Source of the DNA: Garcia nutans
Taxonomy: Eukaryota; Streptophyta; Magnoliopsida; Malpighiales; Euphorbiaceae
DNA: 64,000 nt
Assembly: GCA_947685225.1 (NCBI GenBank)
Contig: CANTUV010000004.1
Location: 17,515,001 to 17,579,000 of the forward strand
Direction: 5' to 3'
Shown: piece by piece, positions 12,038-24,479 of the stretch
Layout: the number at the start of each line of letters is the position of its first letter
Numbering within the stretch: position 1 is the first letter of the stretch
Notes under the pieces: generated by a model
Told to the model about the DNA's origin: nothing
Seen by the model: only the letters and a program-made list of their open reading frames with translations
Databases searched by the model: none
Position numbers and translations under genes: made by a program

Positions 12038-12181
12038 TACCTATATTTGCAAACACAACAGAATATACCTCATTAAAGATCAGAGACTGCCAATACTAAA
12101 ACATGTATCTTATTTAAAAAACCAACTTTTAAAATCAAAATGTTCTTTTTCTTACAATTTACCTAGGTTGAGAATCTCAAA

Positions 12182-12198
12182 CCTAGGCTCTGATACCA
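12182..12198 (-). other. Element B primer binding site (initiator tRNA-Met)
   Basis: On the minus strand the 17 bases read TGGTATCAGAGCCTAGG, complementary to the 3' end of plant initiator tRNA-Met. They lie 7 bp inside the 5' LTR. This is the site where cDNA synthesis starts. Confidence 0.93.
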
Positions 12199-12205
12199 AA
12201 ACAAT

Positions 12206-14940
12206 TGTAACACCCCTATACCCTGTATACGCACACTACATACCATCACCGCTGTAATATATGTATACTGAATATAGAGATGCTACGGTTTATTAAAAAA
12301 CAACTCATTCCTTTTAACAACATTATTAGAAAACTTAAAACATTTTAGACATATTATAAAAATACAATAGATAAAACATTCATTTAATACGCAGCGGAAA
12401 TTATAGCGGCATTTACAAATATATATACATCAAAACCAAATTTTACAAAAAACATAACATTTGTACATGTTTGGCAGTCAGTCTTTAATCTTTAAGCCCA
12501 CTATCAACACTTCAGAATCTATACTCTACTCGGCCTAGAGGAACTCTCCGGTTCCACCCTGTCACCTGCGCGATGAACCACAATCGCGCTAAGCCAACGG
12601 CTTAGTGGTACAAACTACAATAATATTATGCTTCAATGCAATGCCAATGTCATACAATCAAGTTTCATAAACAATTCAAAAGAATAATATATTTCATAAT
12701 CTTACATTATTCAATAATTAATCAAAACATTCATGAGGTAATACTCACAATTTCCCACATCCATAAACATATTACACATCATGTTGTATCTTCATAGTTT
12801 CATTACTCAACATAGCTTTCCAAGCCACGTTCATTTATTTCACCATCCATGATTCACATTGAAAACAAAGACAAGCATGGGCCCAAAAGACACTAATATG
12901 TTATTCAAAGTTCAGAGTTACTACTTTGGTCCATAATCACAATCATCAAGCCCGTAGGCGATACATATATATATATATATATATCCATGGATAGCGTAAC
13001 AGACCCAGTCTCTTGGACCTCAACCAGGCTAGATCCGAGGAGATCCTCAACTCGGCTAGACTGTTACTGTTTTTGAGGCTTACGACCCAGTTTTTCACCC
13101 CAAAAACATCGTATTTCACATATTTCACATTTTTCAACTGGAATCGGCTTACGACCCGGTCTTTTCACCTATCCAGTGATTCATAGGCATACCGCCAAAC
13201 CCAGAACTCTGGAAATTGAATAACATATTAAGCACACAATTATTTCAATTACATCTTTAACAATCTCTTTCTCAATCCATTTCTCATTTCATATTCCATA
13301 ATCAAATAGGCATTCATGCCCCAAATCACTTCATTTGCATTACTATAGCCAACCACAATGGCTTCATTTCTCATCACATCTCATATCACATTAACTCAAT
13401 TCATCATAACCAATTTCATTGCACATACATTTCATATTTCATCATATCTTTCACATTTCCTATTTCATTTTTCATTACATTATCATATCTTTAGAATCTT
13501 CAACATACATTCCATAAAGTTCACATTATGCAAAACATAACATTATCAAGCATATCAACAATGCAATAGATCACTTAACACATTTACAATCAAATATGCT
13601 AAATCACCATGTAGTTTGTACTTACCTTAAGAACAACTCACACCAATCTATACCCTTCGTCTTCCAAGAATTCTTCACCACTTGAATTAGGGCAACTCAA
13701 CTCTCTTCAACACCAAAATCAAAGGTGATAATACATACCCACTTAGAGATACAAATGAAATAATAAGGCTAAAAACCAACTAGGGCAAACTCTATACATG
13801 ACACGCTCAACATTACGGGCGTGTCCCTGACCGTGCCCTAACTCCACAACAAAGAAGCTTTGACACGCTCAGAACCACGGGCGTGTCACTGAACGTGTAA
13901 TACATTCTGTCTCACAGAAACATTGACACGTCCAACAACACGGGCGTGTTCATGGCCGTGTCAAACCTTCACCAACACAGTAGCTATGACACGCTCAATG
14001 ACATGGGCGCGTCACTGGACGTGTAGATGCTACTGCAACACAGAACCATCGACACGCCCAAAGACCTGGCCGTGCTCATGGGCGTGTCAGTCCAAAAATA
14101 CAGATTCCGGCAACATCAACACTACATCCAACAAACCACTTACTTCCACCATCTTCCACTTCAAACAAACTTAACTAAACACACCCAAAAACCATAATAA
14201 CTTGCAAAAACACCCAAAACAATACAAAACATACATCAAACACAAATCATAATCATCACCACAAACCCAAAACATAACCACAACACTTTCTCTTCCAACA
14301 AACTTACTCTTTCCTTCAATCCATCCCCAATATCCAAAAATCAATTGAACCAAACACTCTTAAACACACCACAATCAACAAACACATAACAACCACAATC
14401 TCAACTCACAAACTCAAAGAAAATCAAAGAATCAAGTGGAAAACTTACCAAGGATGAAGAAACTCTTAAATTTCCAACTTGATCACTTGAAAACTTCCTT
14501 CAATCTTGTGTTTGGAGAATCAAAGCTCTCTCTTGCTCTCTTGCTATGGAGGTGCCAGCCAAACAAAGAAAAGGAAAGGAAAGAAAATGGGCCACGAAGA
14601 AGAAAGAAGGAAAGAAGAAAAGAAAGAAAACAAAGGCAAACACTCAACCTTCTCTCTCCTCAAAACCCTCTCCACCAAGAAAAATACAATAAAATATTTA
14701 AATATCTTCTTCCACTTCCACTAACTCAAATTCCAATTAATTAATTTAATTAATTTAAAATCATTAATTAATCTTCTTTGACTTCTATACTTTGACTTGT
14801 ATATGTTATATATATCCATATATACAACATATACACTTTCTCTTTAATTCTTTTCTCTTTCCAATTTAACATATACCTTAAATCCAAATACAACAATAAT
14901 TACTTCAAAACTTCTAGGGCACACTTTGGGGGATATTACA
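12206..14940 (-). repeat. Element B 5' LTR
   Basis: 2735 bp, direct repeat of 5209-7936 with scattered point changes, a longer (TA)n run at 12965-12982 and small indels. The promoter for genomic RNA should be here. On the + strand it runs TGTAACACCCC to GGATATTACA and is followed by the AGGTA target duplicate. Confidence 0.93.
13800..14088. repeat. GACACG...CGTGTC palindrome array in B 5' LTR
   Basis: This is the counterpart of 6798-7086 with a handful of substitutions, some of which break individual stems (for example GGGCGTGTC to GGGCGCGTC near 14010). Confidence 0.8.
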
Positions 14941-14945
14941 AGGTA

Positions 14946-16628
14946 GTTCATATTCTTCATCATATTCAAGACTTTGGAGTCCACTGCTTCATCATCAGAA
15001 ATTACAGCTACTTGAAAACCATTGAGAGGCCTCTCAACCATTAGAGCGTTAACAATCTCATTATCTTCAGCTTCAATGACCACTGTTTCATTTCCATTGG
15101 GGAATTTGATCTTTTGATGAAGGGTGGAAGGAACTCCACCAAGAGGGTGAAACCATGGTCGCCCCAAGAGCAAGGCGAAGGTAACTGGTATATCTAAAAC
15201 AAGAAACTCAATAATAGATTCAATTGGACCAACCTTGACGGCCGATTTGAAAGTCCCTTCGGCATGCCTCTTAGTGTTGTCATAAGCACGAATTGTCACC
15301 TCTGTTGGGTTTAGATCTCTTATTGACATGGCTAGCTTTGGCAATATCTTAAGTGGACAAACATTTATGGCGGACCCATCATCGACTATTACACATGGAG
15401 TCCTCTTCCCCTTGACTTCTATTTTGATAAAGAGAGGGCGGATGTGGTCTCTTCCCTCCTCCGGTAAGTCTGCATCAGAAAAAGAAACTGCTCCCATATT
15501 AACTTCATTCTTTTCTTGGACCTCTTCACATTTCATTACTTCCCCAATTTTTATGAAGTTGATCAACTCCTCCGGTGTTGTGGCTGTAGAAATTGGCATC
15601 CTAGCTAAGGCTTTGGCCATAGTTTCTCGGTGCTTTTTAGAAGTAGCTAACAAGTCCCAAATGCTAACACTTGCTTGGGTTCTTTTCAATTGCTTGAGCA
15701 CATCATCATCTTCTTCCACTTCAACTTCCTTCCCCTTATTAGTTTCTATCTCCTTTGGTGGTGGCCTTGCGTAAGGCTTACCGGATCTATTATTCATCAC
15801 CTCATCTTCTTCGGGCTCGGACCAAGTCCACTCCTCCTTCTTGGATACAATATCACCATCACTGTCACTTGAATCCCAAAACCCATTGACAACACAAATT
15901 GCTACTTCTCCACCCATCATAGATTGTTCAATTTTGACAAATGCCTCTTCTTCTTTGGTTGCTTTCTCATCCACATCTTGAAAAGAAAACATGACAAAGT
16001 CCTCATGTAAACCTCCTCCAATCATGAAGGTCGCCGGTGGTGGTATCCTATTGAATTTTGGTAATGGGTTGTCTTTGGTGTTTGGCTTGATGGGCTCGGG
16101 TAGCTTCCCATTATCAATTAGATTTTGAATCTCATGTCTCAACCTCACACATCTATCCATGTCATGTTCTTGCATTTGATGATATTGACAAAATGCTTTG
16201 GTGTCAAAATTAGGTGGGAGAGGGTTAGGCAAAGGACGAGGATTTAAGGGTTGTAGTAATCCTTTTCTTTGAAGCTTGTTGAGAACCCAAGACATCGACT
16301 TTCCCAATTCCAAAAATTGTCTCCTTGTCCCTTGGTTAGTAGCATTAACACCGGTGGCCTTTTGCATGCTTTGGCTACCAGGTTGATAGCTCCCTTTCTC
16401 GTTCCTTTTTGTTGCAAAGCGGCTCTTCTCCCTTTCCCATTCTTCAATTTGCAAAACATCTTGGAGAAGGTCTTTGAAATCACAGATGAGTGTATGAGAC
16501 ATCCTCTCATGAAGACTAGGCAACACCCCTCTCACAATCAACCTTATGTGATCAGATTCATCGGGCCTCTTCTTGAGTAAAGCGGTCTTGTTTCTCCATC
16601 GCTTCACATAGTCCACAAAATTCTCCAA
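14946..16628 (-). pseudogene. Element A gag C-terminal part and aspartic protease
   Basis: The N-terminal part continues gag (ENFVDYVKRWRNKTALLKKR). FCQYHQMQEHDMDRC is the Tat-type zinc-binding motif. The protease has VDDGSAINVCPLKILPKL as its active-site region and LLLGRPWFHPLGGVPSTLHQ at the end, as in other Tat/Ogre elements. An acidic, low-complexity linker lies between them. The frame is open to the B insertion and its continuation is the RT fragment at 5203. It is joined to the upstream gag fragment only through a frame change near 16610. Confidence 0.85.
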
Positions 16629-17296
16629 TTTTGGACAACAGGGTCCAATGAGAGCATAAAGTACCTTAGGGTTTGAGCCTTAGTAGCTCGGGCAGATTGC
16701 ATGGCAGTGATATACTGCTTCACATGAAGATGGGGATTTTCGGTGCCATTGTACTTAGCAAAGGAAGGCATCTTGAATTTATAAGGGACCTCTTCATCTT
16801 GTCCAAATAGTTTGTCAATCTCAGACATCTCTTCGGTTTTCAACTTCTTCTCAAATTTCTTTTCTAAATCAGCAATCATCTTTTCAACATCGGATGTCTC
16901 GATCTTTTCAATAGTTCCCTTCTCAACAGCCTTCGGTTCTTTCTTCTTTTCTTGAACCTCTTGGTAGTATTGAGCCCAATCATCATCATCATCAATGATT
17001 ACCTTTTCATCATCAAAAACCACTTCACTAACTTTAGTCTTCCCTTTGTCCTTTGGTTTTTAAGTGCTAGCAGATGCCTCGGCATGATTCTCTAAGATTG
17101 CAGTCAATTGGTTCTTCATGGTCTCAGCTAGGGCCTCTTTGTTTTCTTCCATTTTGGCATTAAGGGCTTCATCCACCATCCTTTGAATTTGTTCGGGCTC
17201 CATTGCTTTAGGTGAGCAAGTGATTGAGTCGTTGCTAGATACTTCATCTCCGACATAGGTCGGATTGTCGTAAGTATTATTTTCTTCCATAGTCAA
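16604..17296 (-). pseudogene. Element A gag N-terminal part
   Basis: Two same-frame pieces (17296-17060 and 17023-16604) are separated by a TAA at 17060. The first is a short acidic N-terminus starting MTMEENNTYDNP. The second has a charged Glu/Lys-rich coiled-coil-like stretch, then the gag core YNGTENPHLHVKQYITAMQ. It would be the structural protein of the particle. The frame is then lost near 16610. Confidence 0.78.
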
Positions 17297-17600
17297 ACAA
17301 CATGCATATGGGGTAAAACCTAAGGAAAGTAACTAGGCCAATTACATGAGCTTTAGTCTTTGGGTTAAAAGGCTTAGGTTCCCATAGCAAGTATATACCA
17401 AAAGGTACAAGGCTATGAGTGGTTATGCCATGCTCGATCTCCATACCTTGAGTGAAAGTATGGTATCTCTTACATAACATAACACGGGTAACACGGGTGT
17501 CCTAACTCACGCACACGATGCAATCTAAGATGATGCAATGGATAATATCATTATAAGAAAGAATAGAATAATATAAAGACCAATGGAATCAACTTCTCTT

Positions 17601-17619
17601 ATCCCCAGTGGAGTCGCCA
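17601..17619 (-). other. Element A primer binding site (tRNA-Arg-like)
   Basis: On the minus strand it reads TGGCGACTCCACTGGGGAT, the sequence used by Ogre/Tat elements and attributed to tRNA-Arg. It lies one base from the LTR end at 17621. A second GGAGTCGCCAC word occurs inside the LTR near 17729. Confidence 0.8.
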
Positions 17620-18105
17620 CTGTGAGCGGGGATTTTCGCCCCCACTCCCGGTGGAATGGTTCTTGCTACTTCGGCACTGTTTAGGCTCGGGGCCTTAGAG
17701 AACACGGACCTAAGTCTGGAGAAAAATGGAGTCGCCACCTGAACGGACCGGGAAAAAGAAAGGGGTGGATGACTCGATTCCTAAGGAATCCCCAACCCTT
17801 TAATGGGTTCGGAAAGTTGGGTACGTGTGGGGAAGGTGAGAAATGGCCCAGCACCCCCACAATGCCCGGTTCATTGGAACCGGCCTCCTTTAAAGGTCTT
17901 AATATTATAAAATTCTTAAATATAACAATATTATCCATATTACACACAATAATTAAAAGAAAGCATCAATATATTAAAATCAAAGCAATGTACAAACAAA
18001 GCAAATAAATGGACACCCATCCAAGGATGGAAACATGTCCTTACATCACATGCCTAAATAGGACACCCACCAAAAGGTAGAAACATGCCCTTTACATAGG
18101 TTCTA

Positions 18106-20468
18106 TGTAATATCCTCATTTATGCTCTAGAAGTTTTGATTATGTTGTTGTTATTGTTGTTGTTGTTATATTGGATTGAATATGTGTGTTAATTGCAAGA
18201 GAAAAGAAATTGGGAAAGAAAATAGGGTTTAGAGAGAATGGTATATGTTGTGTATATGATGATATATATAACATATAAATTGGTCAAATGAAGAGTCAAG
18301 GGGGTAGAGATATTTATTTTGTTGAATGTGAAATTTCATAAAAGGACTTATAAGTTAAAAGAGAGCTAGAACAAATGGTTAAGGTCATTGAGGTAATTTA
18401 CTTTTAGAAATCTCTTGGTGGAGATTTAAAGAAGAAAAGATGTTGACTTGTGTTGATTTTCTTCTTTTTTTTTGGTGGGTGCCGGCCATTCAAGAAAGAA
18501 AAGAGCAAGAGAAGTGTTTTTGATGCTAGAAGCAATTTGAAGAAGGAATCAAGGGTTTTGGTTAGAGATTTGTGGAATTTCTTCATTTCAAGTAAGTATT
18601 CTCTTGTTTTCTTTACTTATTTTGAAGTTGTGTTTGAAGTGAATTAGGGTTGGTTGATTTTGTGATTTGGTGTGTTTAAGAGGTGGTTGAGATGTGTTTC
18701 CATGGGTTAAATTGGTTTTAAGTTAAGAGTTTAAATAGGTGGATGTTGATTTTTGGAAGATGGAGAAGGATGTTGGTTTTAGGGTTTTGAGATGGTTTGT
18801 GTTTAGATGTATTAGGAATATTTTGTGAAATGATTTTTGTGATGAATTTGTGTTTAGAACATTGTTTCCATTCATTTGAAACATGCAATATTGTGTTTGA
18901 TGAGTTTGAGTGCAATTGGAGGAGAGTTGTGCATATTAGGGTTTGTGTTCTTGGGTGACACGGCCAAAGGGAAAGAAAGACACGGCCAAGTCAAGAGATT
19001 TTGGGCGTGTTGGATTGGTTTTTGGGTGACACGGCCGTGTCCCCAAGTCGTGTTGCTTACTATCAAGTGGTGTTGAGAGACACGGCCACAAGCTTGGCCG
19101 TGTCCCTCAAGTGGGCTGCCCGTGTTCTTCACATTTGTTGGTTAGGGATTTATTTCTTTGTTCTAATTGCATTGTTTGGATTCTTCAAAGGTATTTTGGT
19201 ACCTAAACTTAAACATAAACACTTTAAACATACTTCAAACAAAGAATGCCCTAATCAAATGGATGTGGAAGATCCTAAAGCTATGAATGACATAAATTGT
19301 TCTTTGCCCTAATTGCATTGTTGAGATTGAATAATGTTATGTTATGCATTGTGAATGATAATGTGTTCCAAGAGTAATGTATAATGAAATGTGATGCAAA
19401 GTCATTGTGATTGGCTATGATGATGATATTGAAAGAAAGAAGGCATGTTTGCCTAAATGTTGATGAGAATTGAGAATGGACATGATAACTAAATAATAAA
19501 TGGATTGTGTGGCTAATGTGTTATTCCATTTTCAGAGTGGGTTGTTGGTGGCATGCCTAATAAGTGTAACAATCTCTTGAAGTTAGGTTGGATTGAATCC
19601 TTGAAGCCTAATTGAGATGTTACCACCCTTGAAGCTAGGTTGGGTTGGTTCTTGAAGCCAAGTTGGGTTGATGCTTAGCATGCTTTGCTCCCCTTGAAGC
19701 TTGGTTGAACCTAATCCTTGAAGCCTAGTTGGGTATATGATATTGATAAATGTGATAACAAAACCAAAACATTAACTCTGAAAATTGAATGGCATATTAG
19801 TGTGTCTTGGGCCCAATGCTTGTCTTTGTTTAATGTGAGTCATGATTTGGTTAATGTTGTTCATGAATGGTTAAATGAATAACTAATGAGGCATATGAAA
19901 TGTAAAGGTATGTTGTTAGCCTTGCATATATGATGTTACATGTATAATATGGATTGAGAATTGGCATTGCATTGCACTGAAGCATAAAACTAGCACATTT
20001 TGTCTTACTAAGCCGTTGGCTTAGCGCGATAGTGTTTGATCGCGCAGGTAATAGGGTTGAACGCGAGAGCTCTTCGAGACCGAGTGAGAGTAGACAGTGA
20101 AGAGTTGAATTTTGGGAACTTAAAGATTAGAGGAGACTTGCCAATCATGTATAACTCTTTTATATTTTGTAAAGTGATGATTTTAATGTACATATGTGTA
20201 TATTTGTAAATATGAAATTAAATGTTTTCATATATGTAAATATTTGATAAATTTCGCTGCGTAACAACTAAATGTATCTATATATATCTATTTAGTTTTG
20301 TATTACAAGTTAACTACTTAACTTTCTATAATGTATACAATTGAAAGATTATGGTATGGTTTAAAATGTTTTAAATGTTAAGAAAATCCGTAGCATCTCT
20401 ATGTTTAGTGCATGTATACTACATTGTGGTGTTTGTAGTGTGCATGTATTGAATGTAGGGGTGTTACA
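18106..20468 (+). mobile_element. Solo LTR C (TGTAATATCC...GTGTTACA family)
   Basis: 2363 bp starting TGTAATATCC and ending GGGGTGTTACA, flanked by TTCTA at 18101-18105 and 20469-20473. The empty site is visible in the inverted LTR copy near 955. It contains a GACACGGCC cluster at 18957-19110, a run of CTTGAAGC(C/T)NRGTTGG units at 19570-19735 and the conserved GGCTTAGCGCG...GATCGCGCAGGT block at 20018-20048. No internal domain remains, so it arose by LTR-LTR recombination. Confidence 0.92.
19570..19735 (+). repeat. CTTGAAGC-type short repeats in LTR C
   Basis: Six or so degenerate units of CTTGAAGCCNAGTTGGG, 25-40 bp apart. The same block is in LTR F at 35449-35680, while LTRs B, D and G carry a different block (GTCCAAGAGACTGGGTC) at the equivalent place. 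So C and F form one subfamily. Confidence 0.75.
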
Positions 20469-22361
20469 TTCTAAAATAGAAAAGCAAATTAAATTACATG
20501 ATGTTTAACTAATGAGGCACCCACCAAGTGGAAACATACCTCTTACAACTTTTGGAAATCTAAATTAATTGATAAAAGTAAATAATCATTCATCATAAAT
20601 TAATCATTCATCAAAGCTATTAATCAAAATAGAAAATAAACAACCATCCATGATAAATTAAATAAATCAAGTATTGAAATTAACTAAATTAAAGCATAAG
20701 AAATAAATCAAAGCTTAATCAAGTATGGAATTGAATAAAGCAAATAAAAGTCCAATTATGGCTACTGTGACTTTTTATGGAATTAAAATAAATTAGGTTT
20801 TTATGTTTTAAAGGGTTGGTACGACTCTTTGATTAACAAAATTAAGGTTTGAATGATGATATCATGAAACTAGGGTTTTAAACACTTTAAAATACTTTAA
20901 TTTGTGATTTTTGGTTATTGGGTTCCTAAGCTACTGTGTAAAATTTAGGTTTTTATGTTTTTATATTTTTTTAATGTTTAAAAGGATTAGGGTTCATAAA
21001 AATTAGGGTTTAAGGTTTTAAAAGGGTTAGTGTTCATTATTTTGAATTTTGGAAGTTGAATTTGGATTTGATATTTTGTAAGTAGGGTCAAGGGTGGTGA
21101 ATAATTTTTAGAAATTTGGAAATCAATTTGATATTTTATGGAATTTTATGAATTTAAACAAATAAATTAAAGTTTTTATAAGTAGAAAAGATGTTTTTTA
21201 AGGCTTTTTGAATGAAAAAGTACCAAGTTTAAAGTTTTGAAAGAAACAGAATTTGATTTTGGTTTTGTTGAAGAATATGTTCAATTAGAGTTTTAAGGTT
21301 TTTAAGAAGAAAAATTAACAATTTTAAGTCTTTTTGGAAAATAAAGTAACAAAATAAGGTTTTTTGGCTTTAGAAAAACTAAATTTAAGTTCAAAGGTTT
21401 TTAATTTTGATTTCATAAATTTTCTACTGTGTAAAGAAAATAATTAAAGAAAATTAATTAACACATACCTTCTTTCTTTAATTTCTCCAAAAACAATTCT
21501 TCTTGGATGAACTAGCTCCAAAGACAAGCCTTTTTTGCCTTTGAATCCTCTAAATCGTGCTGCTGCTGTTCCAGAAAAGAGTTGAATTGAATTTCTTCTT
21601 TTCCTTCCTTGATTTGGTTTCAAATTTTCCAAACTACTCTTGGATTTTTTTTCCCTCCTTTAAATTAATTGCCTTTGGTCCTTATTTATAGTGGTTTGAG
21701 GTTGTTTATTCCTAATTAGTTAAGGTAAGTAATATTAATAAAAAAAAAGAAACCAAAACCTAATTGGATTAGGTTTCAAAAAATTTGCGTCGGAAAATTT
21801 GCGCTGCCGAAAAAAACTGCTGCAGAAAAACTGCGCTGGCAAAAAAATCTGCTGCAGCTGGCTGCGACAGCCCGCGCGGAGCGGGCCCGTAGGCTATTTC
21901 GCAGGCAGAAAATTTCTGCATGCGAAATAGCACAGTGATTTCGCCCGCAGGAATTTCCTGCGGGCGAAATGCCCATGGGCCCGCACGACAATTTTTTCAT
22001 AGCCGATTTTTCCGACTCCGATTTTTATTTTTATTTTTACTTTTTTTTCCTTTTATTTGTTTATTTTTATTTTTTATTAATAAAAATTAGATACTAAATC
22101 AAAAATTATTTAATAAAAATTATTTTGGACCAATTAGACAGCAAAAATCATTTTAGACTAAATAAAACATATTGGACCAGATTGGGTCAAAATTGAGGGT
22201 CTACACCACTCTCCCTTGTCTCCCACATTCCCTTTGTTTTTTCTTTATTTTTATCATTTAGGCCAGCTTTTCCTTTCTTTAATCTTTCTTTTGGCAAAAT
22301 CAAATTATTTGTCCCCCACTTGTTCCTCAATCTGTGCAAGAGAATTCAATATTTTATAGGT

Positions 22362-22828
22362 GACACGGCCAAGCCATGAGTGGCTTGGCCGTGTCTCTCA
22401 TTTTTTTTGGGACACGGCCAAGCTAGTTGGCCTTGTCCATCACTGCCTCTCTTTCTTTCTTTCTTTTCTTTGTTCTTCAAGGAGTGACACAGCTAAGCTT
22501 GTGGCGGTGTCATGTGACACGGTCAGTGGCTTGGCCGTGTCATATGGGTGTGTCACCTTTTGTTTATTCATTTTGCTCATTCCTTGTTCTTTGGGTTAGG
22601 ATGGGACACAGCTAAGCTTGCCTTAGCTTGGTCGTGTCATGTGACACAGCCAGTGGCTTGGCAGTGTCACCTGCCAGTGTCAGCTTCTACCTTCTTTTCT
22701 TTTCTTTCTTGGTTTTGCTCCTTGGGTGAGACACGACCAGTGGCTTGGCCGTGTCTCCTGCCCGTGTCAGCTACTACTTGAAATTCTTTTGAGAGACACA
22801 GCCAAACTTGCTTTGGCTTGGCCATGTC
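22362..22828. repeat. Array of eight GACACGGCC/GGCCGTGTC hairpins
   Basis: Eight inverted repeats lie at 22362-22395, 22411-22437, 22486-22511, 22516-22541, 22605-22638, 22643-22668, 22730-22755 and 22795-22828. The first is a perfect 15-bp stem (GACACGGCCAAGCCA) with a TGAG loop. Others have one to four mismatches. Spacers are T-rich and unrelated in length. It resembles the arrays in LTRs B, C and G although it sits in a different element. Confidence 0.85.
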
Positions 22829-23575
22829 TTGCTTGATTCATGCTCTTTCTTCATTGTTTTGACCATCCAAGGGAGTTTTTTGCACTTTAACCTAAAACAA
22901 ACACTTAAAACAAACTTTAAACAAAAATCAAATGAAACATTAACTAAAAACACATAAAAATAATGCTAAAAACAAGTATAAAATTGATCTCATCAAATAC
23001 CCCACACTTAATTCCTTGCTTGTCCCCAAGCAAGACTAAAATCAAAACAAACTAAACAAGAAAATTTTGTCAAGTTCAAGAGTTATAAAAATGCATCAAG
23101 ACTTCCCTATCCCTAAATCCGCAATCAATATCAAATTGAACAAAATTGATACCAATGCAATTAAGTGGCTTTCCATGTATAACCTATGTTATCACTCCCT
23201 CACCAACTCTTAAAAGTGTTTAATCATGGTGGTGTTTACACTCATAACAATCAATGAAAGATTATCGCCATAGGCTTGCTTATCAATCAAATCTCCACCA
23301 CTTAATTACAATTAAGCATCAATCAAAAGGTCTTTCTTTGGGTTGTAATGGGGCTAAGGTAAAGGCATGACATTTAGGAAATGTGAGCTTAAACATTAAG
23401 TTCAAGAGCACTTCAAGAATGAAGTAACTGATCATTTGTATAACCCAACGATCCCAAAACACCTTCCTCTCACCTACCCTTTGACATTAAAGAGCTTTTC
23501 AAGGGAACTCACTTATTACATCTTGCAATGATTATTTCCAAACATATTCCAACCCTTTCAACAAGAACAACAACA

Positions 23576-23620
<45 letters not shown>

Positions 23621-23622
23621 TT
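23576..23622. repeat. (ATT)n microsatellite
   Basis: About fifteen ATT units inside the element E post-pol region. Confidence 0.9.
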
Positions 23623-24479
23623 ATTTTTTTTATGAGAATAATGATTTTTTTTTCATAAGAATATAATAGTTTGCAATCTTAAACCTACTAAATTTAACCC
23701 CAAACTTAATTCGACACAACACTCTATCATAAATTCTCTTAAAATGCTCTTGACCTAATGAAAGGGTAAGAGTTAAAATAACAAGGTTCAAGCTAATGGT
23801 GTTGTGAAAAAGAAAGAAAGGGAAAATAAAATAAGCTCAAAATTGGCTAACTAAGGTTGAATGTAGGGTTGGTCTTTTCAAGCCAAAGTGGGTTCACCTA
23901 ATTGCCTTAATCATCTTGATTCCTAATTTGAAATGTTTATGTAGTCTTAAAATATATGTCAAAGCAAGTTCTAGCAATTTATAAATCAAAGATATTCACA
24001 CACAAAAAGAATGATGAGTTGATGGCTCAATTTCTCACTAGGTTAAAGGTAGTGCAAGGAAAAACCAACAAGATTGACAATAAGCACCAATTCTACTCAA
24101 TTCTCAAATTCATGCTTCAAAAATTCAAAAGTCATCTATCAACAATGTTTATAACAATTGAACTTTCCAAAATTCATTTATTCAAAGAAAAACATTAAAA
24201 ACATTAACTAAACTTAAACAAAAATAACTTAAAGTAAAAACACAAAACACAAAATTCACCCCACACTTAAAAATTCACACTGTCCTCAATGTGAGCATGC
24301 ATAAACTAAAATTTTGAGACACAAACCAAAAACATAGAAATTAAAGACATAAAAAATTAAAGAATGAGTAACACGGCGGGTTGTCTCCCACCCAGCACTT
24401 CTTTAACGTCGTATTAGTTGGACTTCCAGGGTAAATTTCCCTAGTCTTGGAGGTGTAAAACCTCCTTCAAGTCATGTAT

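Larger units (their letters stand above)
5209..14940 (-). mobile_element. Element B: full-length Tekay-like chromovirus, young insertion
   Basis: Two direct LTRs (5209-7936 and 12206-14940) bound a 4.27-kb internal region, flanked by a perfect 5-bp duplication AGGTA (5204-5208 and 14941-14945). LTRs start TG and end CA. Internal order on the minus strand is primer site, gag, protease, RT, RNase H, integrase, chromodomain-like tail, polypurine tract. The LTRs are nearly identical: by eye, 4 differences in about 250 bp at 6921-7172 versus 13923-14174. So it inserted recently, yet the coding region is riddled with stops, a frameshift and a large gag deletion. It lies inside element A. Confidence 0.95.
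1446..22205 (-). mobile_element. Element A: Tat/Ogre-type Ty3/gypsy retrotransposon, nested and broken
   Basis: Reading on the minus strand gives 5' LTR (22205-17621), a tRNA-Arg-like primer site, gag, protease, reverse transcriptase, RNase H, a second RNase H and integrase, which is cut at 1445. The dual RNase H and the primer site place it in the Tat/Ogre lineage. Insertions B (5209-14940) and C (18106-20468) interrupt it. Without them about 8.7 kb remains, and the 3' end including the 3' LTR is outside the window. The LTR begins TGTAGACCCTC on the minus strand at 22205. The adjacent CCACT (22206-22210) would be its target duplicate, but the partner cannot be seen. All coding frames are damaged. 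Confidence 0.85.
17621..22205 (-). repeat. Element A 5' LTR, interrupted by solo LTR C
   Basis: On the minus strand it starts TGTAGACCCTC at 22205 and ends CTCACA at 17621. Removing C and its duplicated 5 bp leaves about 2.2 kb. Its inner 1.4 kb matches the inverted copy at 1-1445, which is uninterrupted at the C site and confirms the insertion. A GC-rich stretch at 21840-21990, with repeated CCGCA/GCGGGC words and a hairpin around GCGGGC, contrasts with AT-rich surroundings. Small frames here (17681-17947, 21444-21632, 21776-22000) are not genes. Confidence 0.85.

Noticed and set aside
22362..22828. CRISPR-like array of spaced palindromic repeats
   Set aside because: The genome is a plant, spacers are not unique sequences of constant length, and no cas genes are present.
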